The notes under the pieces were generated by a model that ran no database searches, had not been told where the DNA came from, and saw nothing but the letters and a program-made list of their open reading frames with translations. From Mesorhizobium sp. YIM 152430 (GTDB lineage Bacteria; Pseudomonadota; Alphaproteobacteria; Rhizobiales; Rhizobiaceae), in contig NZ_JARGES010000015.1 of NCBI RefSeq assembly GCF_029210365.1, positions 283,779-347,778 on the forward strand: a DNA stretch of 64,000 nt, read 5' to 3'. The translations under genes and the position numbers were made by a program. Positions 38,461 to 48,085 of this stretch are shown piece by piece (positions within the stretch are counted from its first letter, which is position 1; each line of letters begins with the position of its first letter).

Positions 38461-40140
38461 CTAGAACAGCCCCTCGATCTGACCTTCCTCATTGAGGAAG
38501 ATCTTTTCCGAAGACGGGGATTTTGGCAGGCCCGGCATGGTCATGATCTCTCCGCAAATGGCGACGATGAATCCGGCGCCGGCCGACAGGCGCACCTCGC
38601 GCACCGGCACGACATGGTCGTTGGGCGCACCGCGCAAATTCGGATCGGTCGAGAAGGAATATTGCGTCTTGGCCATGCAGACCGGCAGATTGCCGTAGCC
38701 CGCCTGCTCCCACTGGTGAAGCTGGTCGCGCACCGACTTGTCGGCGATGGCGTGCGAGCCGCGATAGATGCGCTTGACGATGGTGTTGATCTTGTCGAAG
38801 AGCGGCATCTCGTCGGGATAGAGCGGGGCGAATTGCGAAGCGCCGCCTTCGGCAAGTGCGACGACCTTCTTAGCCAGATCCTCAATGCCGGCCGAGCCTT
38901 GCGCCCAGTGCCTGCACAGGACCGCCTCCTCGCCCATCGAGGCGACATAGTCCTTCAACGCCTGGATCTCGGCGTCGGTGTCGGAATGGAAGTGGTTGAT
39001 CGCGACCACCGCCGGCACGCCGAACTGGCGCACATTCTCGATGTGGCGGCCGAGATTGGCGCAGCCCTTCTTCACCGCCTCGACATTCTCGGTGCCGAGG
39101 TCGTCCTTCTTGACGCCGCCATTCATCTTCATCGCGCGGACCGTGGCGACGATGACCGCCGCGGCGGGCTTCAAGCCGGCCTTGCGGCACTTGATGTCGA
39201 AGAACTTCTCCGCGCCGAGATCGGCGCCGAAGCCGGCCTCGGTGACGACATAATCGCCCAGCTTGAGCGCGGTCGTGGTCGCCACGACCGAATTGCAGCC
39301 ATGCGCGATATTGGCGAACGGGCCGCCATGGACGAAGGCCGGGTTGTTCTCCAGCGTCTGGACGAGGTTGGGCTGCATCGCATCCTTGAGCAGGACCGCC
39401 ATCGCGCCATCGGCCTTGAGGTCGCGCGCATAGACGGGGGACTTGTCGCGGCGATAGGCCACGATGATGTCGCCGAGCCGCTTTTCCAGATCGGCGAGAT
39501 CCTTGGCCAGGCACAGGATCGCCATGACTTCGGAGGCGACCGTGATGTCGAAGCCGGCCTCGCGCGGGAAACCGTTGGCGACGCCACCCAGCGAACAGGT
39601 GATCTGGCGCAGCGCGCGGTCGTTCATGTCCATCACGCGGCGCCACACGACGCGGCGCTGGTCGATGCCGAGATCGTTGCCCCAGTAGATGTGGTTGTCG
39701 ATCAAAGCCGACAGAAGATTGTGCGCCGTGGTGATGGCGTGGAAGTCGCCGGTGAAGTGGAGGTTCATGTCCTCCATCGGCACGACCTGCGCCATGCCGC
39801 CGCCCGCCGCGCCGCCCTTCATGCCGAAATTCGGCCCGAGCGAGGCTTCGCGGATGCACACGACGGCCTTCTTCCCGATGCGGTTGAGACCGTCGCCGAG
39901 GCCGACCGTCGTCGTCGTCTTGCCTTCGCCGGCCGGCGTCGGGTTGATCGCGGTGACCAGGATCAGCTTGCCGTCCTGGTTGTCCTTGATCGACTTGATG
40001 TAGTCGGCCGAGACCTTCGCCTTGTCGTGGCCATAGGGCAGGAGATGCTCGTGCGGGATGCCCAGGCTCGCGCCGATCTCCATGATCGGCTTCTTGTTCG
40101 CGGCGCGCGCAATCGCGATGTCGGATTTCACTTCGGCCAT
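38461..40140 (-). CDS. fhs: Formate-tetrahydrofolate ligase
   Basis: 559 aa, the usual length. It makes 10-formyl-THF from formate, THF and ATP. The P-loop is [14 protein letters not shown], and [30 protein letters not shown] is the family signature, followed by [16 protein letters not shown] and the C-terminal [22 protein letters not shown]. The ATG is preceded by CCTGGGGG. A strong terminator follows the stop. This gene is common in methylotroph-like and choline- or betaine-demethylating alphaproteobacteria; the nearby choXWV operon might supply one-carbon units, but that link is inference. Confidence 0.97.
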   Translation of the reverse strand: MAEVKSDIAIARAANKKPIMEIGASLGIPHEHLLPYGHDKAKVSADYIKSIKDNQDGKLILVTAINPTPAGEGKTTTTVGLGDGLNRIGKKAVVCIREASLGPNFGMKGGAAGGGMAQVVPMEDMNLHFTGDFHAITTAHNLLSALIDNHIYWGNDLGIDQRRVVWRRVMDMNDRALRQITCSLGGVANGFPREAGFDITVASEVMAILCLAKDLADLEKRLGDIIVAYRRDKSPVYARDLKADGAMAVLLKDAMQPNLVQTLENNPAFVHGGPFANIAHGCNSVVATTTALKLGDYVVTEAGFGADLGAEKFFDIKCRKAGLKPAAAVIVATVRAMKMNGGVKKDDLGTENVEAVKKGCANLGRHIENVRQFGVPAVVAINHFHSDTDAEIQALKDYVASMGEEAVLCRHWAQGSAGIEDLAKKVVALAEGGASQFAPLYPDEMPLFDKINTIVKRIYRGSHAIADKSVRDQLHQWEQAGYGNLPVCMAKTQYSFSTDPNLRGAPNDHVVPVREVRLSAGAGFIVAICGEIMTMPGLPKSPSSEKIFLNEEGQIEGLF

Positions 40141-40279
40141 TGGTAATCCCCCAGGAGGCTTATTCGTCGGTTCTGTTCGCGACGGGCTCGCGCCGCGCGC
40201 TTCGGTTCGAATTCATGGCGGTTGCCGCTGGTGCGCGCCGTCTCAATAAAGCCGCGCAATGCACGGAATGCGACAGGGA

Positions 40280-40387
40280 AAATGGTGAATGGAAGGTTGC
40301 GAAGGCCAGAACGCCATGCAAGCCTTATTCGACAGGTCGCGAGGCTGTCCACGCTTCCCATTCACAATTCACCATTCACTATTCACC
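40280..40387. repeat. ATTCAC-type short repeats in the tdk-fhs gap
   Basis: AATGGTGAATGG at 40280-40291 and, 66 bases further, CCATTCACAATTCACCATTC ... ACTATTCACC at 40358-40387. The second block is made of three or four imperfect ATTCAC units and can pair with the first to form a long hairpin. The tdk stop codon (TAG, 40379-40381) lies inside the second block, so the gene end is built from repeat sequence. Confidence 0.55.
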
Positions 40388-40993
40388 GGCAAAGCCGACC
40401 AAGTCTTCCGGCGGCAGGCGGCCCATCTCTTCCTCCCAGTGGCGCCGGCACAAGGAGACGTAGCGATCCTCGCCGCCGATGGCGACCTGATCGCCTTCAT
40501 GCAGCACCTTCCCGTTCGGCCCGAGCCGCACGACCATGGTGGCCTTGCGCCCGCATTTGCAGATGGTGCGCACCTCGCGCAATTCGTCGCCGATGGCGAG
40601 CAGCGCTCTGGAGCCGGGAAAGAGTTCGCCGCGAAAATCGGTGCGCAGCCCGTAACACATGACCGGTACGGAGAGCCGGTCGGCGACGCGGGCAAGCTGC
40701 CAGACCTGATCTTCCGACAGGAACTGCGCCTCGTCGACGAAGACGCAGTGCAACGGCCCGCTGCGGGTGAGTGCGTCGATGACGGCGAAGAGGTCGGTCT
40801 CGGCCGAAAAGAGTTCGGCATCGGCATGAAGCCCGATCCGCGAGGCGATGCGGCCGACGCCGGCGCGGTCGTCGAGCGCGGCGGTGAAGATGGCGGTGCG
40901 CATCCCGCGCTCGCGATAATTGTAGGACGCCTGCAAGAGCAGCGTCGACTTGCCGGCATTCATCGCCGAATAGTGGAAATAGAGCTTGGCCAT
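40379..40993 (-). CDS. tdk: Thymidine kinase
   Basis: 204 aa, class II thymidine kinase. Walker [11 protein letters not shown], Walker [11 protein letters not shown] with the catalytic Glu, and the lasso domain with zinc ligands (CKCGRK ... LCRRHW). It phosphorylates thymidine in the salvage pathway. The ATG 40991-40993 is preceded by GAGGGGCG. The final codons lie in an ATTCAC-type repeat block. Divergent from choX. Confidence 0.95.
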   Translation of the reverse strand: MAKLYFHYSAMNAGKSTLLLQASYNYRERGMRTAIFTAALDDRAGVGRIASRIGLHADAELFSAETDLFAVIDALTRSGPLHCVFVDEAQFLSEDQVWQLARVADRLSVPVMCYGLRTDFRGELFPGSRALLAIGDELREVRTICKCGRKATMVVRLGPNGKVLHEGDQVAIGGEDRYVSLCRRHWEEEMGRLPPEDLVGFAGE

Positions 40994-41060
40994 CGCCCCT
41001 CTTAGGCCGGTTGGCCGCCACTATGGGAGTGCGGCCGCGCAACCGTCCACGAAAAAGAGC

Positions 41061-41072
41061 TGCACATGTGCA
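41061..41072. promoter_or_regulatory. 12-bp perfect palindrome TGCACATGTGCA between tdk and choX
   Basis: A perfect dyad in the 197-base divergent gap, 119 bases upstream of choX. A candidate operator for either gene; binding protein unknown. Confidence 0.4.
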
Positions 41073-41190
41073 ATTTCAGGCTTTTCGACATGGTTCTTGA
41101 ATCATCGTGGAAATGATGTTTGGTTTTAGCAACCCGTGAAAGACCGCAGTCCAAGCGGTTTTCCATTAAACCCGATGGGAGACGAATTCG

Positions 41191-42138
41191 ATGTTGCGTA
41201 CCCGCACATTCCTCACGACGCTTGCCCTTTCGACCGCGCTTTCGGCCGGAGCGGCGCTCGCACAGGACCCGCAATCCTGCCAGACAGTGCGCTTTTCCGA
41301 TGTCGGCTGGACCGACATCACGGCGACGACCGGCATGGCGACGGTTCTGCTGGAAGCGCTTGGCTACGACACGAACGTGCAAGTTCTGTCCGTACCGGTG
41401 ACCTATGCCTCGCTCAAGAACGGCGACATCGACGTCTTCCTCGGCAACTGGATGCCGACCATGGAAGCCGATATCGCGCCCTATCGCGAGGACGGCTCGG
41501 TGGAAACGCTGGTGACCAATCTGGAAGGCGCGAAATACACGCTCGCCGTGCCGAAATACACCTATGACAAGGGCCTGACGAGCTTCGACAAGATCGCCGA
41601 GTTCAGCGACGACCTGAACGGCCAGATCCTCGGCATCGAGCCGGGCAATGACGGCAACCGGCTGATCCTCGACATGATCGAAGCCGACCAGTTCGGCCTG
41701 TCGGGCTTCGAGGTCGTCGAAAGTTCGGAAGCGGGGATGCTCTCGGCGGTGACGCGCGCGGCGCGCTCCCAGCAGGACGTCGTCTTCCTGGGCTGGGAGC
41801 CGCATCCGATGAACGCCAATATCGAGATGGAATATCTCGAAGGCGGCGACGACGTGTTCGGTCCGAATTTCGGCGGCGCGACGGTTCATACCAATGTGCG
41901 CGCCGGTTACGCCGAAGAATGCCCGAATGTCGGCAAGCTCTTGACCAATCTCGTCTTTTCCCTGGAGATGGAGAACGAGATCATGGGCGCGATCCTCGAC
42001 GACGGCGCCGACCCTGAGGCCGCCGCGACCGAATGGCTGAAGGCCAACCCCGACGCGCTGACGCCGTGGCTCGAAGGCGTGATGACGCTGGACGGGGAGG
42101 ACGGCGAAGCCGCCGTGCGCGCCGAACTCGGGCTTTAG
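41191..42138 (+). CDS. choX: Choline ABC transporter, substrate-binding protein
   Basis: 315 aa with a signal peptide ending AGAALA. The aromatic choline box is intact: W40, W87, Y116 and W202, plus D42 and N153, with spacings identical to those of the structurally known Sinorhizobium meliloti ChoX (W43, W90, Y119, W205, D45, N156). It binds choline in the periplasm. The ATG at 41191 follows GGGAGAC. First gene of choXWV; a strong hairpin separates it from choW, consistent with higher expression of the binding protein. Confidence 0.96.
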   Translation: MLRTRTFLTTLALSTALSAGAALAQDPQSCQTVRFSDVGWTDITATTGMATVLLEALGYDTNVQVLSVPVTYASLKNGDIDVFLGNWMPTMEADIAPYREDGSVETLVTNLEGAKYTLAVPKYTYDKGLTSFDKIAEFSDDLNGQILGIEPGNDGNRLILDMIEADQFGLSGFEVVESSEAGMLSAVTRAARSQQDVVFLGWEPHPMNANIEMEYLEGGDDVFGPNFGGATVHTNVRAGYAEECPNVGKLLTNLVFSLEMENEIMGAILDDGADPEAAATEWLKANPDALTPWLEGVMTLDGEDGEAAVRAELGL

Positions 42139-42157
42139 TCCGGCGAACATGTGATTT

Positions 42158-42187
42158 CGAAGCGGCCGGAAACATCCGGCCGCTTCG
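42158..42187 (+). terminator. Intra-operon hairpin between choX and choW
   Basis: A 13-base perfect stem, CGAAGCGGCCGGA / TCCGGCCGCTTCG, with loop AACA, followed by CGTTTG. It starts 20 bases after the choX stop. Such hairpins downstream of binding-protein genes commonly give partial termination or protect the upstream mRNA. Confidence 0.8.
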
Positions 42188-42211
42188 CGTTTGAACCGCG
42201 AGGGATGAGCG

Positions 42212-43066
42212 ATGGATCCGGTTTCGGATTGGGTGGCGAGCGAGAAGATACCTGTCGGGCGCTGGGGCCAGACGCTCTTCGATTTCCTGATCGACAATTT
42301 CGCCTGGTTTTTCGATTCCGTTTCCAACGGTTTGCGCACGGTTCTGGACGCGATGGTGAACCTCATCATGTGGTTCCCACCGGTCGTCGTCGTGCTCGCG
42401 ATCGCCGCCCTCGCCTTCGCGCTGAAACGCTCCTGGAAACTGGCGCTGGGCGTCATCGCGGGGCTTCTCTTCATCATCAACCAGGGCCTCTGGTCCGAGA
42501 CGGTGCAGACGCTCGTCCTGGTCGTCTCGGCCGCCACCGTGTCGATGGCGATCGGCGTGCCCATCGGCATCTGGGCCGCGCACAACGACCGCGTCTATGC
42601 CTGGCTCCAGCCGGTGCTCGATCTGATGCAGACGCTGCCGACCTTCGTCTATCTGATCCCGGTTCTGATCCTTTTCGGCCTCGGCATCGCGCCGGGCCTG
42701 ATCGTGACCATCATCTTCGCCTCCCCCGCCCCCATTCGGCTCACCTATCTCGGCATCAAATCCGTGCCCAAGCCGATGCTGGAAGCCGGAGAAGCCTTCG
42801 GCGCGACGCGGCGCCAGCTCTTGTGGAAAGTGGAACTGCCCTCCGCGCTGCCGACGATCATGGCCGGGCTGACCCAGTGCATCATGCTGTCGCTGTCGAT
42901 GGTGGTGATCGCGGCGCTGATCGGCGCCAACGGTCTCGGACGGCCGGTCGTGCGGGCGCTGAACACGGTCAACATCCCGCTCGGCCTGGAAGCGGGGCTC
43001 GCCATCGTGGTGCTGGCGATCATCCTCGACCGGATGGCGCGGATCGGCCAGGAGAAGACGAAATGA
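42212..43066 (+). CDS. choW: Choline ABC transporter, permease
   Basis: 284 aa, about six to seven transmembrane helices. The permease core includes GVPIGIWAAHNDRVYAWLQPVLDLMQTLPTFVYLIPVL and the EAA loop EAGEAFGATRRQLLWKVELPSALPTIMAG, as in the ProW/OpuAB family. It partners with ChoX and ChoV. Its stop overlaps the choV start (ATGA). Confidence 0.95.
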   Translation: MDPVSDWVASEKIPVGRWGQTLFDFLIDNFAWFFDSVSNGLRTVLDAMVNLIMWFPPVVVVLAIAALAFALKRSWKLALGVIAGLLFIINQGLWSETVQTLVLVVSAATVSMAIGVPIGIWAAHNDRVYAWLQPVLDLMQTLPTFVYLIPVLILFGLGIAPGLIVTIIFASPAPIRLTYLGIKSVPKPMLEAGEAFGATRRQLLWKVELPSALPTIMAGLTQCIMLSLSMVVIAALIGANGLGRPVVRALNTVNIPLGLEAGLAIVVLAIILDRMARIGQEKTK

Positions 43067-44250
43067 GCACCGCCGTCGAATTCCGCCGCGTCGACATCGT
43101 CTTCGGCACGCCGGCCGAACAGCGCGCCGCGCTGCCTCTGCTCGACGCGGGCGCGAGCCGATCTGAGATTCTGGAGAAGACCGGCGCCGTGCTCGGCTGC
43201 TGTCAAGCCGACCTCACGGTGAACCAGGGCGAGATTTCCGTTCTGATGGGGCTTTCGGGCTCGGGCAAGTCGACGCTTCTGCGCGCCGTCAACGGGCTCA
43301 ATCAGGTGACGCGCGGCGCGGTGATCGTCCATGACGGGGACTGGCAGGCGGATGTGGTGAGCTGCGCGCCGACCAAGCTGCGCCGGATCCGCCGCGAATG
43401 CGTGGCCATGGTGTTCCAGCAATTCGCGCTGCTTCCCTGGCGCACGGTGGCGGAAAATGTCGGCTTCGGCCTCGAACTGGCGGGCGTGCCGTCGAAGGAG
43501 CGCAAGGAGCGCGTCGCCGCCCAGCTCGACCTCGTCGGGCTGACGCAATGGGCCGACAAATATGCGCATGAATTGTCGGGCGGGATGCAGCAGCGCGTCG
43601 GCCTTGCCCGCGCCTTTGCGACCGATGCGCCGATTCTCCTGATGGACGAACCCTTCTCCGCGCTCGACCCCTTGATCCGCACCAAGCTTCAGGACGAACT
43701 TCTCGACCTTCAGGACAAGCTGAAGAAGACCATTCTCTTCGTCAGCCACGACCTCGAGGAGGCGCTGAAGATCGGCAACACGATCTCGATCATGGAGGGC
43801 GGGCGGATCGTCCAGACCGGCGCGCCCGAGGAGATCGTGCTGGCGCCGGCAAACGACTATGTCCGCGACTTCATCGCAAACGTGAACCCGCTCTCGGTGC
43901 TGACGGCGTGGAACATCATGCGCGACGCGCGCGACCTCGATGCGGCCGGCGACGACTGGCTGTGGCTCGATCGCCGGCACACGACGCGTTTCAAGTTCGA
44001 CGAGAACATGCTCGTCGTCGATGCTGAGCGCAACGGCGTGCCGGCGATCTGGGTGTCGTGCGAGAACATGGAGAACCTGCCGGCCGACAAGCCGCAGGTC
44101 TTCTGGGCCTCGCCGGGAACGCCGCTCAAGACCGTGATGGCCGCAATGCACCGCTCGGCGACGGCGCCCGTCGCCCTGTTCGACGAGCAGTCGCGCTTCG
44201 TCGGCTCGATCGGCGTACGCGACGTTCTGAAGGCGGTGATCCGACGCTGA
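43063..44250 (+). CDS. choV: Choline ABC transporter, ATPase with CBS-like C-terminus
   Basis: 395 aa, ProV/OpuAA type. Walker A MGLSGSGKSTLLRAVNGL, Q-loop FQQFALLPWRT, signature HELSGGMQQRVGLARA, Walker B ILLMDEPFSALDP and switch LFVSHDLEEALK. A C-terminal regulatory region (about 290-395) ends AMHRSATAPVALFDEQSRFVGSIGVRDVLKAVIRR, resembling one CBS pair and possibly sensing ionic strength as in OpuA. Translationally coupled to choW. Confidence 0.95.
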   Translation: MSTAVEFRRVDIVFGTPAEQRAALPLLDAGASRSEILEKTGAVLGCCQADLTVNQGEISVLMGLSGSGKSTLLRAVNGLNQVTRGAVIVHDGDWQADVVSCAPTKLRRIRRECVAMVFQQFALLPWRTVAENVGFGLELAGVPSKERKERVAAQLDLVGLTQWADKYAHELSGGMQQRVGLARAFATDAPILLMDEPFSALDPLIRTKLQDELLDLQDKLKKTILFVSHDLEEALKIGNTISIMEGGRIVQTGAPEEIVLAPANDYVRDFIANVNPLSVLTAWNIMRDARDLDAAGDDWLWLDRRHTTRFKFDENMLVVDAERNGVPAIWVSCENMENLPADKPQVFWASPGTPLKTVMAAMHRSATAPVALFDEQSRFVGSIGVRDVLKAVIRR

Positions 44251-44260
44251 GCGCCAAGCT

Positions 44261-44467
44261 CTACGCGGCGACGCTGGCCGGCGGATTGCCCTTGTGAATG
44301 GCCTTGCGGATTTCGGAGCGGAACTCCGGCGTGTCGTGATGGCCATGGACGGCGACCGCGTGCTGGACGGCGGCGTCGACCAGTTCCCTCTCACTGTCGG
44401 CGGCGATCGCGACCGTGCACTTCATGTCGCTGGGAAACTCTCGGCAGTCGATGTACAGGCGTTCCAT
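44261..44467 (-). CDS. Small DUF1059-type protein
   Basis: 68 aa, MERLYIDCREFPSDMKCTVA and onward, with C8 and C17, and a helix with AAVQHAVAVHGHHDTPEFR. The pattern matches DUF1059 (C-x8-C ... HA-x-H-H). The ATG is preceded by GGGAGG. It is convergent with choV, 10 bases from its stop. Function unknown; possibly metal-binding. Confidence 0.8.
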   Translation of the reverse strand: MERLYIDCREFPSDMKCTVAIAADSERELVDAAVQHAVAVHGHHDTPEFRSEIRKAIHKGNPPASVAA

Positions 44468-44562
44468 GTCAACCTCCCGGAACCTGCGCCCGCCAGGGGA
44501 CGCAGCCGGCAAGGATACGCCGGTCGCGCCCTCCCGGAAATAGACCGGCCTCGTCTCTTCGA

Positions 44563-45843
44563 TCAATAGATCAGTCGCAGATCGCCCTTGTTGATCTCCT
44601 GGCCGATCGTCTCGAAGGCCGAAATCAGCGCCGCGTTCGAAAGCGCGTCGTAGTGATATTCGGGCTTCGACGCACATGACTGATAGAGCGTCGTCAGCGA
44701 ATTGCCCATGTCGAAGGCGATGGAGTAGATCGTGATGTCGTTCGCCTTCATCAGCGAGCAGGTCTCGAGCAGCATCTGGTTTGACGTGTCGCGCGAGAAG
44801 TCGTCGCCCGCCTGGTGCGGATTGTTTTCGCCATCGGTCATGATCACGGCGATCTTGCGCGGCGTGTCGGCATAGGAAAGCGGCAGATTGGGATTGCCCC
44901 ATTCGCCCTGCCATTTCGGCGACAGCATCCGGAAACCCCAGGCCATGCCCTCCTGCGTGCTCGTGCCGTGACCGGTATAAAGCGAGGACAGGAGCGCGCG
45001 CACCTGCGCCTTGTTCGCAGTCAGCCCCAGCGCCCTCGGTCCGGGACAAACCTTCTCGTCATGGGTGAAGGGCGGGAAGGTCTCTACGTCCGGCGGCGCG
45101 TCGTTCTGCCGGTTTTCTTCAGAGCGCAGATCGGGGCAGCCGGGAGCAGCACCCGCAATGGTCTGGCTTTTCTTGCCGCTGCCCTTGCCTCTACCCTTGC
45201 CCTTTCCTTTCCCCTTGCCCTTTTCCTTTTCCTTCGGATCCAGCTCCTCGATCCAGCCATTCTCGTAATCGAGGATGTTCACCCGGCCGGAGAACGGCGC
45301 GACGCCGACCCAGGTGTTGGGCAAGGTGGCATTGTCGCCATAGATCGTGTCGATCAGCTTCAGGCTCGCCGAGCGAAGCGCCTCGATCTTGCCCTTGCTC
45401 TTCATCGAACCGGAGACATCGAGGACCAGAACCAGTTCCATGCCGCCGCCCGATGCGCCCGCCGCCGAGCGCGCCGACAGATCGATGGCGTCGTAATTGG
45501 CAAGCTGCATGAAATAGGTCGGCGACTTGTAGTCCACGCTGCCGTGAAGGACACCGTCGCGCACCTCGAAGGACTGGCTGTAGCTGTTGGTCCCGCTTGC
45601 GCCGATCAGCGTCGCATTGGCGGCGAAGAAGGCATTGGCGGCGTCGATGGCGGCCTTATCGCCCGAAGGCAGATAACGCGCACCGGCCAGGACCGCCGAG
45701 TCCATCGCCTGCTGCAACGCGGCCTGCTGGCGGTTGGCCATCGTGATGTCGACGCCGAAGCCGGCCGCCAGCACGAGCGGCACCGACAACACCCCCATCA
45801 AGATGGCATAGGAACCGCTTTTGTCCTGCGCAAATGCTTGCAT
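44563..45843 (-). CDS. TadG-like Flp-pilus protein with VWA domain and Lys-Gly insert
   Basis: 426 aa. The TadE/TadG N-terminus (FAQDKSGSYAILMGVLSVPLVLAAGFGVDI, single helix) is followed by RQQAALQQAMDSAVLAGAR, the classic pilin-like assembly segment. A von Willebrand factor A domain has MIDAS VLDVSGSMKSKG and later VIMTDGENNPHQAGD. Around residues 205-225 lies a run of KGKGKG-type lysine-glycine repeats inserted inside the VWA domain. ATG 45841-45843 follows GGGGGTGAAG. No other tad genes are in the window. Confidence 0.88.
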   Translation of the reverse strand: MQAFAQDKSGSYAILMGVLSVPLVLAAGFGVDITMANRQQAALQQAMDSAVLAGARYLPSGDKAAIDAANAFFAANATLIGASGTNSYSQSFEVRDGVLHGSVDYKSPTYFMQLANYDAIDLSARSAAGASGGGMELVLVLDVSGSMKSKGKIEALRSASLKLIDTIYGDNATLPNTWVGVAPFSGRVNILDYENGWIEELDPKEKEKGKGKGKGKGRGKGSGKKSQTIAGAAPGCPDLRSEENRQNDAPPDVETFPPFTHDEKVCPGPRALGLTANKAQVRALLSSLYTGHGTSTQEGMAWGFRMLSPKWQGEWGNPNLPLSYADTPRKIAVIMTDGENNPHQAGDDFSRDTSNQMLLETCSLMKANDITIYSIAFDMGNSLTTLYQSCASKPEYHYDALSNAALISAFETIGQEINKGDLRLIY

Positions 45844-46159
45844 CGTCTTCACCCCCAAAGACTATCAATTGACAGCAGGAAGCGGGCGAATTGCTAAGAA
45901 TTGGTGAAACTTGACTGGTCATGGCCGGTTTTCACGGCAGCCTGAACTTGTTGAACGGACTTGGTTTTTTGTCAGGATTGATGAGTTCTTCTCCATGTCA
46001 GATCCAACAAAGACAAAGCGCCGTTCAACTTCAGGCCGAAGCAGCCCGATCGCCGATCTCGCCCTGCGTCAACCGGCGCGGACGCTTGCGCGCGTTCCGG
46101 TCGGCCAGCTAAGATGGGGATCGATTGTTTTGACTCATAACATTTTCGGAGGGAAATTG
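45844..46159. other. Intergenic region between divergent TadG-like and SDR genes
   Basis: 316 bases. Small frames exist but have no ribosome-binding site or family match. The SDR gene's ribosome-binding site is at 46148-46153 (GGAGGG). The stretch before it contains TTTTGACTCATAAC (46128-46141), which could be part of a promoter; I see nothing else convincing. Confidence 0.35.
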
Positions 46160-46921
46160 ATGAACCCATCAGGTCACGTCGCCGTCGTCACCGGCGGCGG
46201 TTCGGGTCTCGGCGAAGCGACGGCGCGCGCGCTGGCGGCCAAGGGCGCCAAGGTCGCGATCTTCGACGTCGGGATGAAACGGGCCGAGGAAGTGGCGGCC
46301 GAGATCGGCGGCATCGCGGTCAAGTGCGACGTGTCGAGCGCCGAAGCCGCCGAAGCAGCCTTCAGGGAGGTTTCCGAAAAGCTCGGCGAGCCGCGCATCC
46401 TGATCAATTGCGCCGGCATCGCCATCGCGATGAAGACGCTGAGCAAGGACGGCGTCCACCCGCTCGACGCCTATCGCAAGGTGATCGAGGTCAATCTGAT
46501 CGGCACCTTCAACATGATCCGCCTGATGGCCGACCGCTGCCAGAACCTCGAGCCGATGGAAAGCGGCGAGCGCGGCGTCATCGTCAACACCGCCTCCGTC
46601 GCCGCCTATGACGGCCAGATCGGCCAGATCGCCTATGCGTCGTCGAAGGGCGGCGTCGTCGGCATGACGCTGCCGGCCGCGCGCGACCTCGCCCGTTCGG
46701 GGATTCGCGTCTGCACCATCGCGCCCGGCATCTTCATGACGCCGATGCTCGCCGGCCTGCCCGAAGAGGCGCAGAAGTCGCTCGGCCAGCAGGTGCCGTT
46801 CCCGCCGCGCCTCGGCCAGCCGGCCGAATATGGCGCGCTCGCTGTCCACATCGTCGAGAACCAGATGCTGAACGGCGAGACGATCCGCCTCGACGGCGCC
46901 ATCCGCATGGCGCCGAAATAA
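46160..46921 (+). CDS. Short-chain dehydrogenase, 3-hydroxyacyl-CoA dehydrogenase type
   Basis: 253 aa. Rossmann motif [18 protein letters not shown] motif INCAGIAIA, catalytic set S([10 protein letters not shown]), Y([14 protein letters not shown]) and K. The C-terminal [42 protein letters not shown] matches type-2 3-hydroxyacyl-CoA dehydrogenases (HSD17B10-like). Start 46160 follows GGAGGG. Followed at 11 bases by a CoA-transferase/racemase gene, so this is likely a branched-chain acyl-CoA catabolic operon. Confidence 0.92.
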   Translation: MNPSGHVAVVTGGGSGLGEATARALAAKGAKVAIFDVGMKRAEEVAAEIGGIAVKCDVSSAEAAEAAFREVSEKLGEPRILINCAGIAIAMKTLSKDGVHPLDAYRKVIEVNLIGTFNMIRLMADRCQNLEPMESGERGVIVNTASVAAYDGQIGQIAYASSKGGVVGMTLPAARDLARSGIRVCTIAPGIFMTPMLAGLPEEAQKSLGQQVPFPPRLGQPAEYGALAVHIVENQMLNGETIRLDGAIRMAPK

Positions 46922-46932
46922 GGACGCCCGGC

Positions 46933-48084
46933 GTGGGGGAGGAAAGGCGCGACGGACCGCTTGCCGGCCTCACCGTGATCGAGATGGCCGGGCTCGGCCC
47001 CGTCCCCCTCGCCGGCCTGATGCTGGCCGAGCTCGGCGCGCGCGTGGTGCGCGTCGAGCGCAAGGCGAAGGCGAGAAGCTTCCTGCATGTTCCGCCCGAA
47101 TTCGATCTCGACCGGCACGGACGCGACATCGTCAAGGTCGATCTGAAGGACCCACGCGGCACCGCGCTGGTGCTCGACCTGATCGCCGGCGCCGATGTCG
47201 TGATCGAGGGCTTCCGCCCGGGCGTCATGGAACGGCTGGGCCTCGGGCCGGATGTCTGCATGAAGCGCAATGCGAAGCTGGTCTTCGCGCGGCAGACGGG
47301 CTTCGGTCAGGATGGACCGCTTGCCGACCGCGCCGGCCACGACATCACCTACCTCGCCTATTCGGGCGCACTGCACGCGATCGGCGAAAAGGACGGCAAG
47401 CCGATCCCTCCGCTCAACCTGGTGGCCGATTTCGGCGGCGGGACGATGTTCCTTTTGACCGGGCTGCTGGCGGCGCTGGTCGAGCGCGGGATTTCCGGCA
47501 AGGGGCAGGTGGTGGACGCGGCGATGATCGACGGCGTGGCGATGCTGACCGCGCCGTTCCATTCCTTCCTTGCCACCGGCTTCTGGAAGGACAGGCGCGG
47601 CTCCAACCTGCTCGACACCGGCGCCCCCTTCTACGACACCTACGAGACGGCGGACGGCAGGCATGTCGCGGTCGGCTGCCTCGAACCGCAGTTCTTCGCC
47701 GAATTCGCACGGCTCCTGCCGCTCGATACGGCATTCGTTTCAAGGCAGTACGATTTGTCGTCCTGGGGCGGGATGCGCGCGGCGATCGCGGCGCGGTTCC
47801 GGGAAAAAACGCGCGACGAGTGGGCGGCGATCTTCGAGCCGACCGAAGCCTGCGTCGCACCCGTCCTGTCGCTTGCCGAGGCGACGCGGCATCCGCACAA
47901 TGTCGCCCGCAACGTCTTTGCGGCAAAGGGCAAGATGACGCGTCCGCGCCCTGCCCCGCGATTTTCCCGCACGCCCGGCGAGGTCGCGGCGATGGGCGAC
48001 GGCAACGCTGCGGACAGCCTGGCAAGCCTCGGCGTGGCGGCCGACCGGATCGACGAACTGATGCGCGCCGAGGTCATCGGCTGA
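46933..48084 (+). CDS. CaiB/BaiF CoA-transferase family protein (alpha-methylacyl-CoA racemase-like)
   Basis: 383 aa, starting at GTG. Family III CoA-transferase motifs: LAGLTVIEMAGLGPVPLAGLMLAELGARVVRVER, then RPGVMERLGLGPDV, LVFARQTGFGQDGPLADRAGHDITYLAYSGAL (the His-Asp pair used by methylacyl-CoA racemase), and ADGRHVAVGCLEPQFF. The family length and these features favour alpha-methylacyl-CoA racemase over a true CoA-transferase. Probably cotranscribed with the upstream SDR. Confidence 0.9.
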   Translation: MGEERRDGPLAGLTVIEMAGLGPVPLAGLMLAELGARVVRVERKAKARSFLHVPPEFDLDRHGRDIVKVDLKDPRGTALVLDLIAGADVVIEGFRPGVMERLGLGPDVCMKRNAKLVFARQTGFGQDGPLADRAGHDITYLAYSGALHAIGEKDGKPIPPLNLVADFGGGTMFLLTGLLAALVERGISGKGQVVDAAMIDGVAMLTAPFHSFLATGFWKDRRGSNLLDTGAPFYDTYETADGRHVAVGCLEPQFFAEFARLLPLDTAFVSRQYDLSSWGGMRAAIAARFREKTRDEWAAIFEPTEACVAPVLSLAEATRHPHNVARNVFAAKGKMTRPRPAPRFSRTPGEVAAMGDGNAADSLASLGVAADRIDELMRAEVIG

Positions 48085-48085
48085 C

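Noticed and set aside
40141..40378. A tetrahydrofolate or other riboswitch upstream of fhs
   Set aside because: No recognisable conserved core sequence; only repeat-type hairpins are visible.
42745..44394. Minus-strand open frame antisense to choV
   Set aside because: No family pattern; choV has every ABC ATPase motif.
44261..45049. Extended reading of the DUF1059-type protein by about 190 residues
   Set aside because: The extension runs antisense to nothing useful, overlaps the TadG-like gene, and the ATG at 44465-44467 has a perfect GGGAGG.
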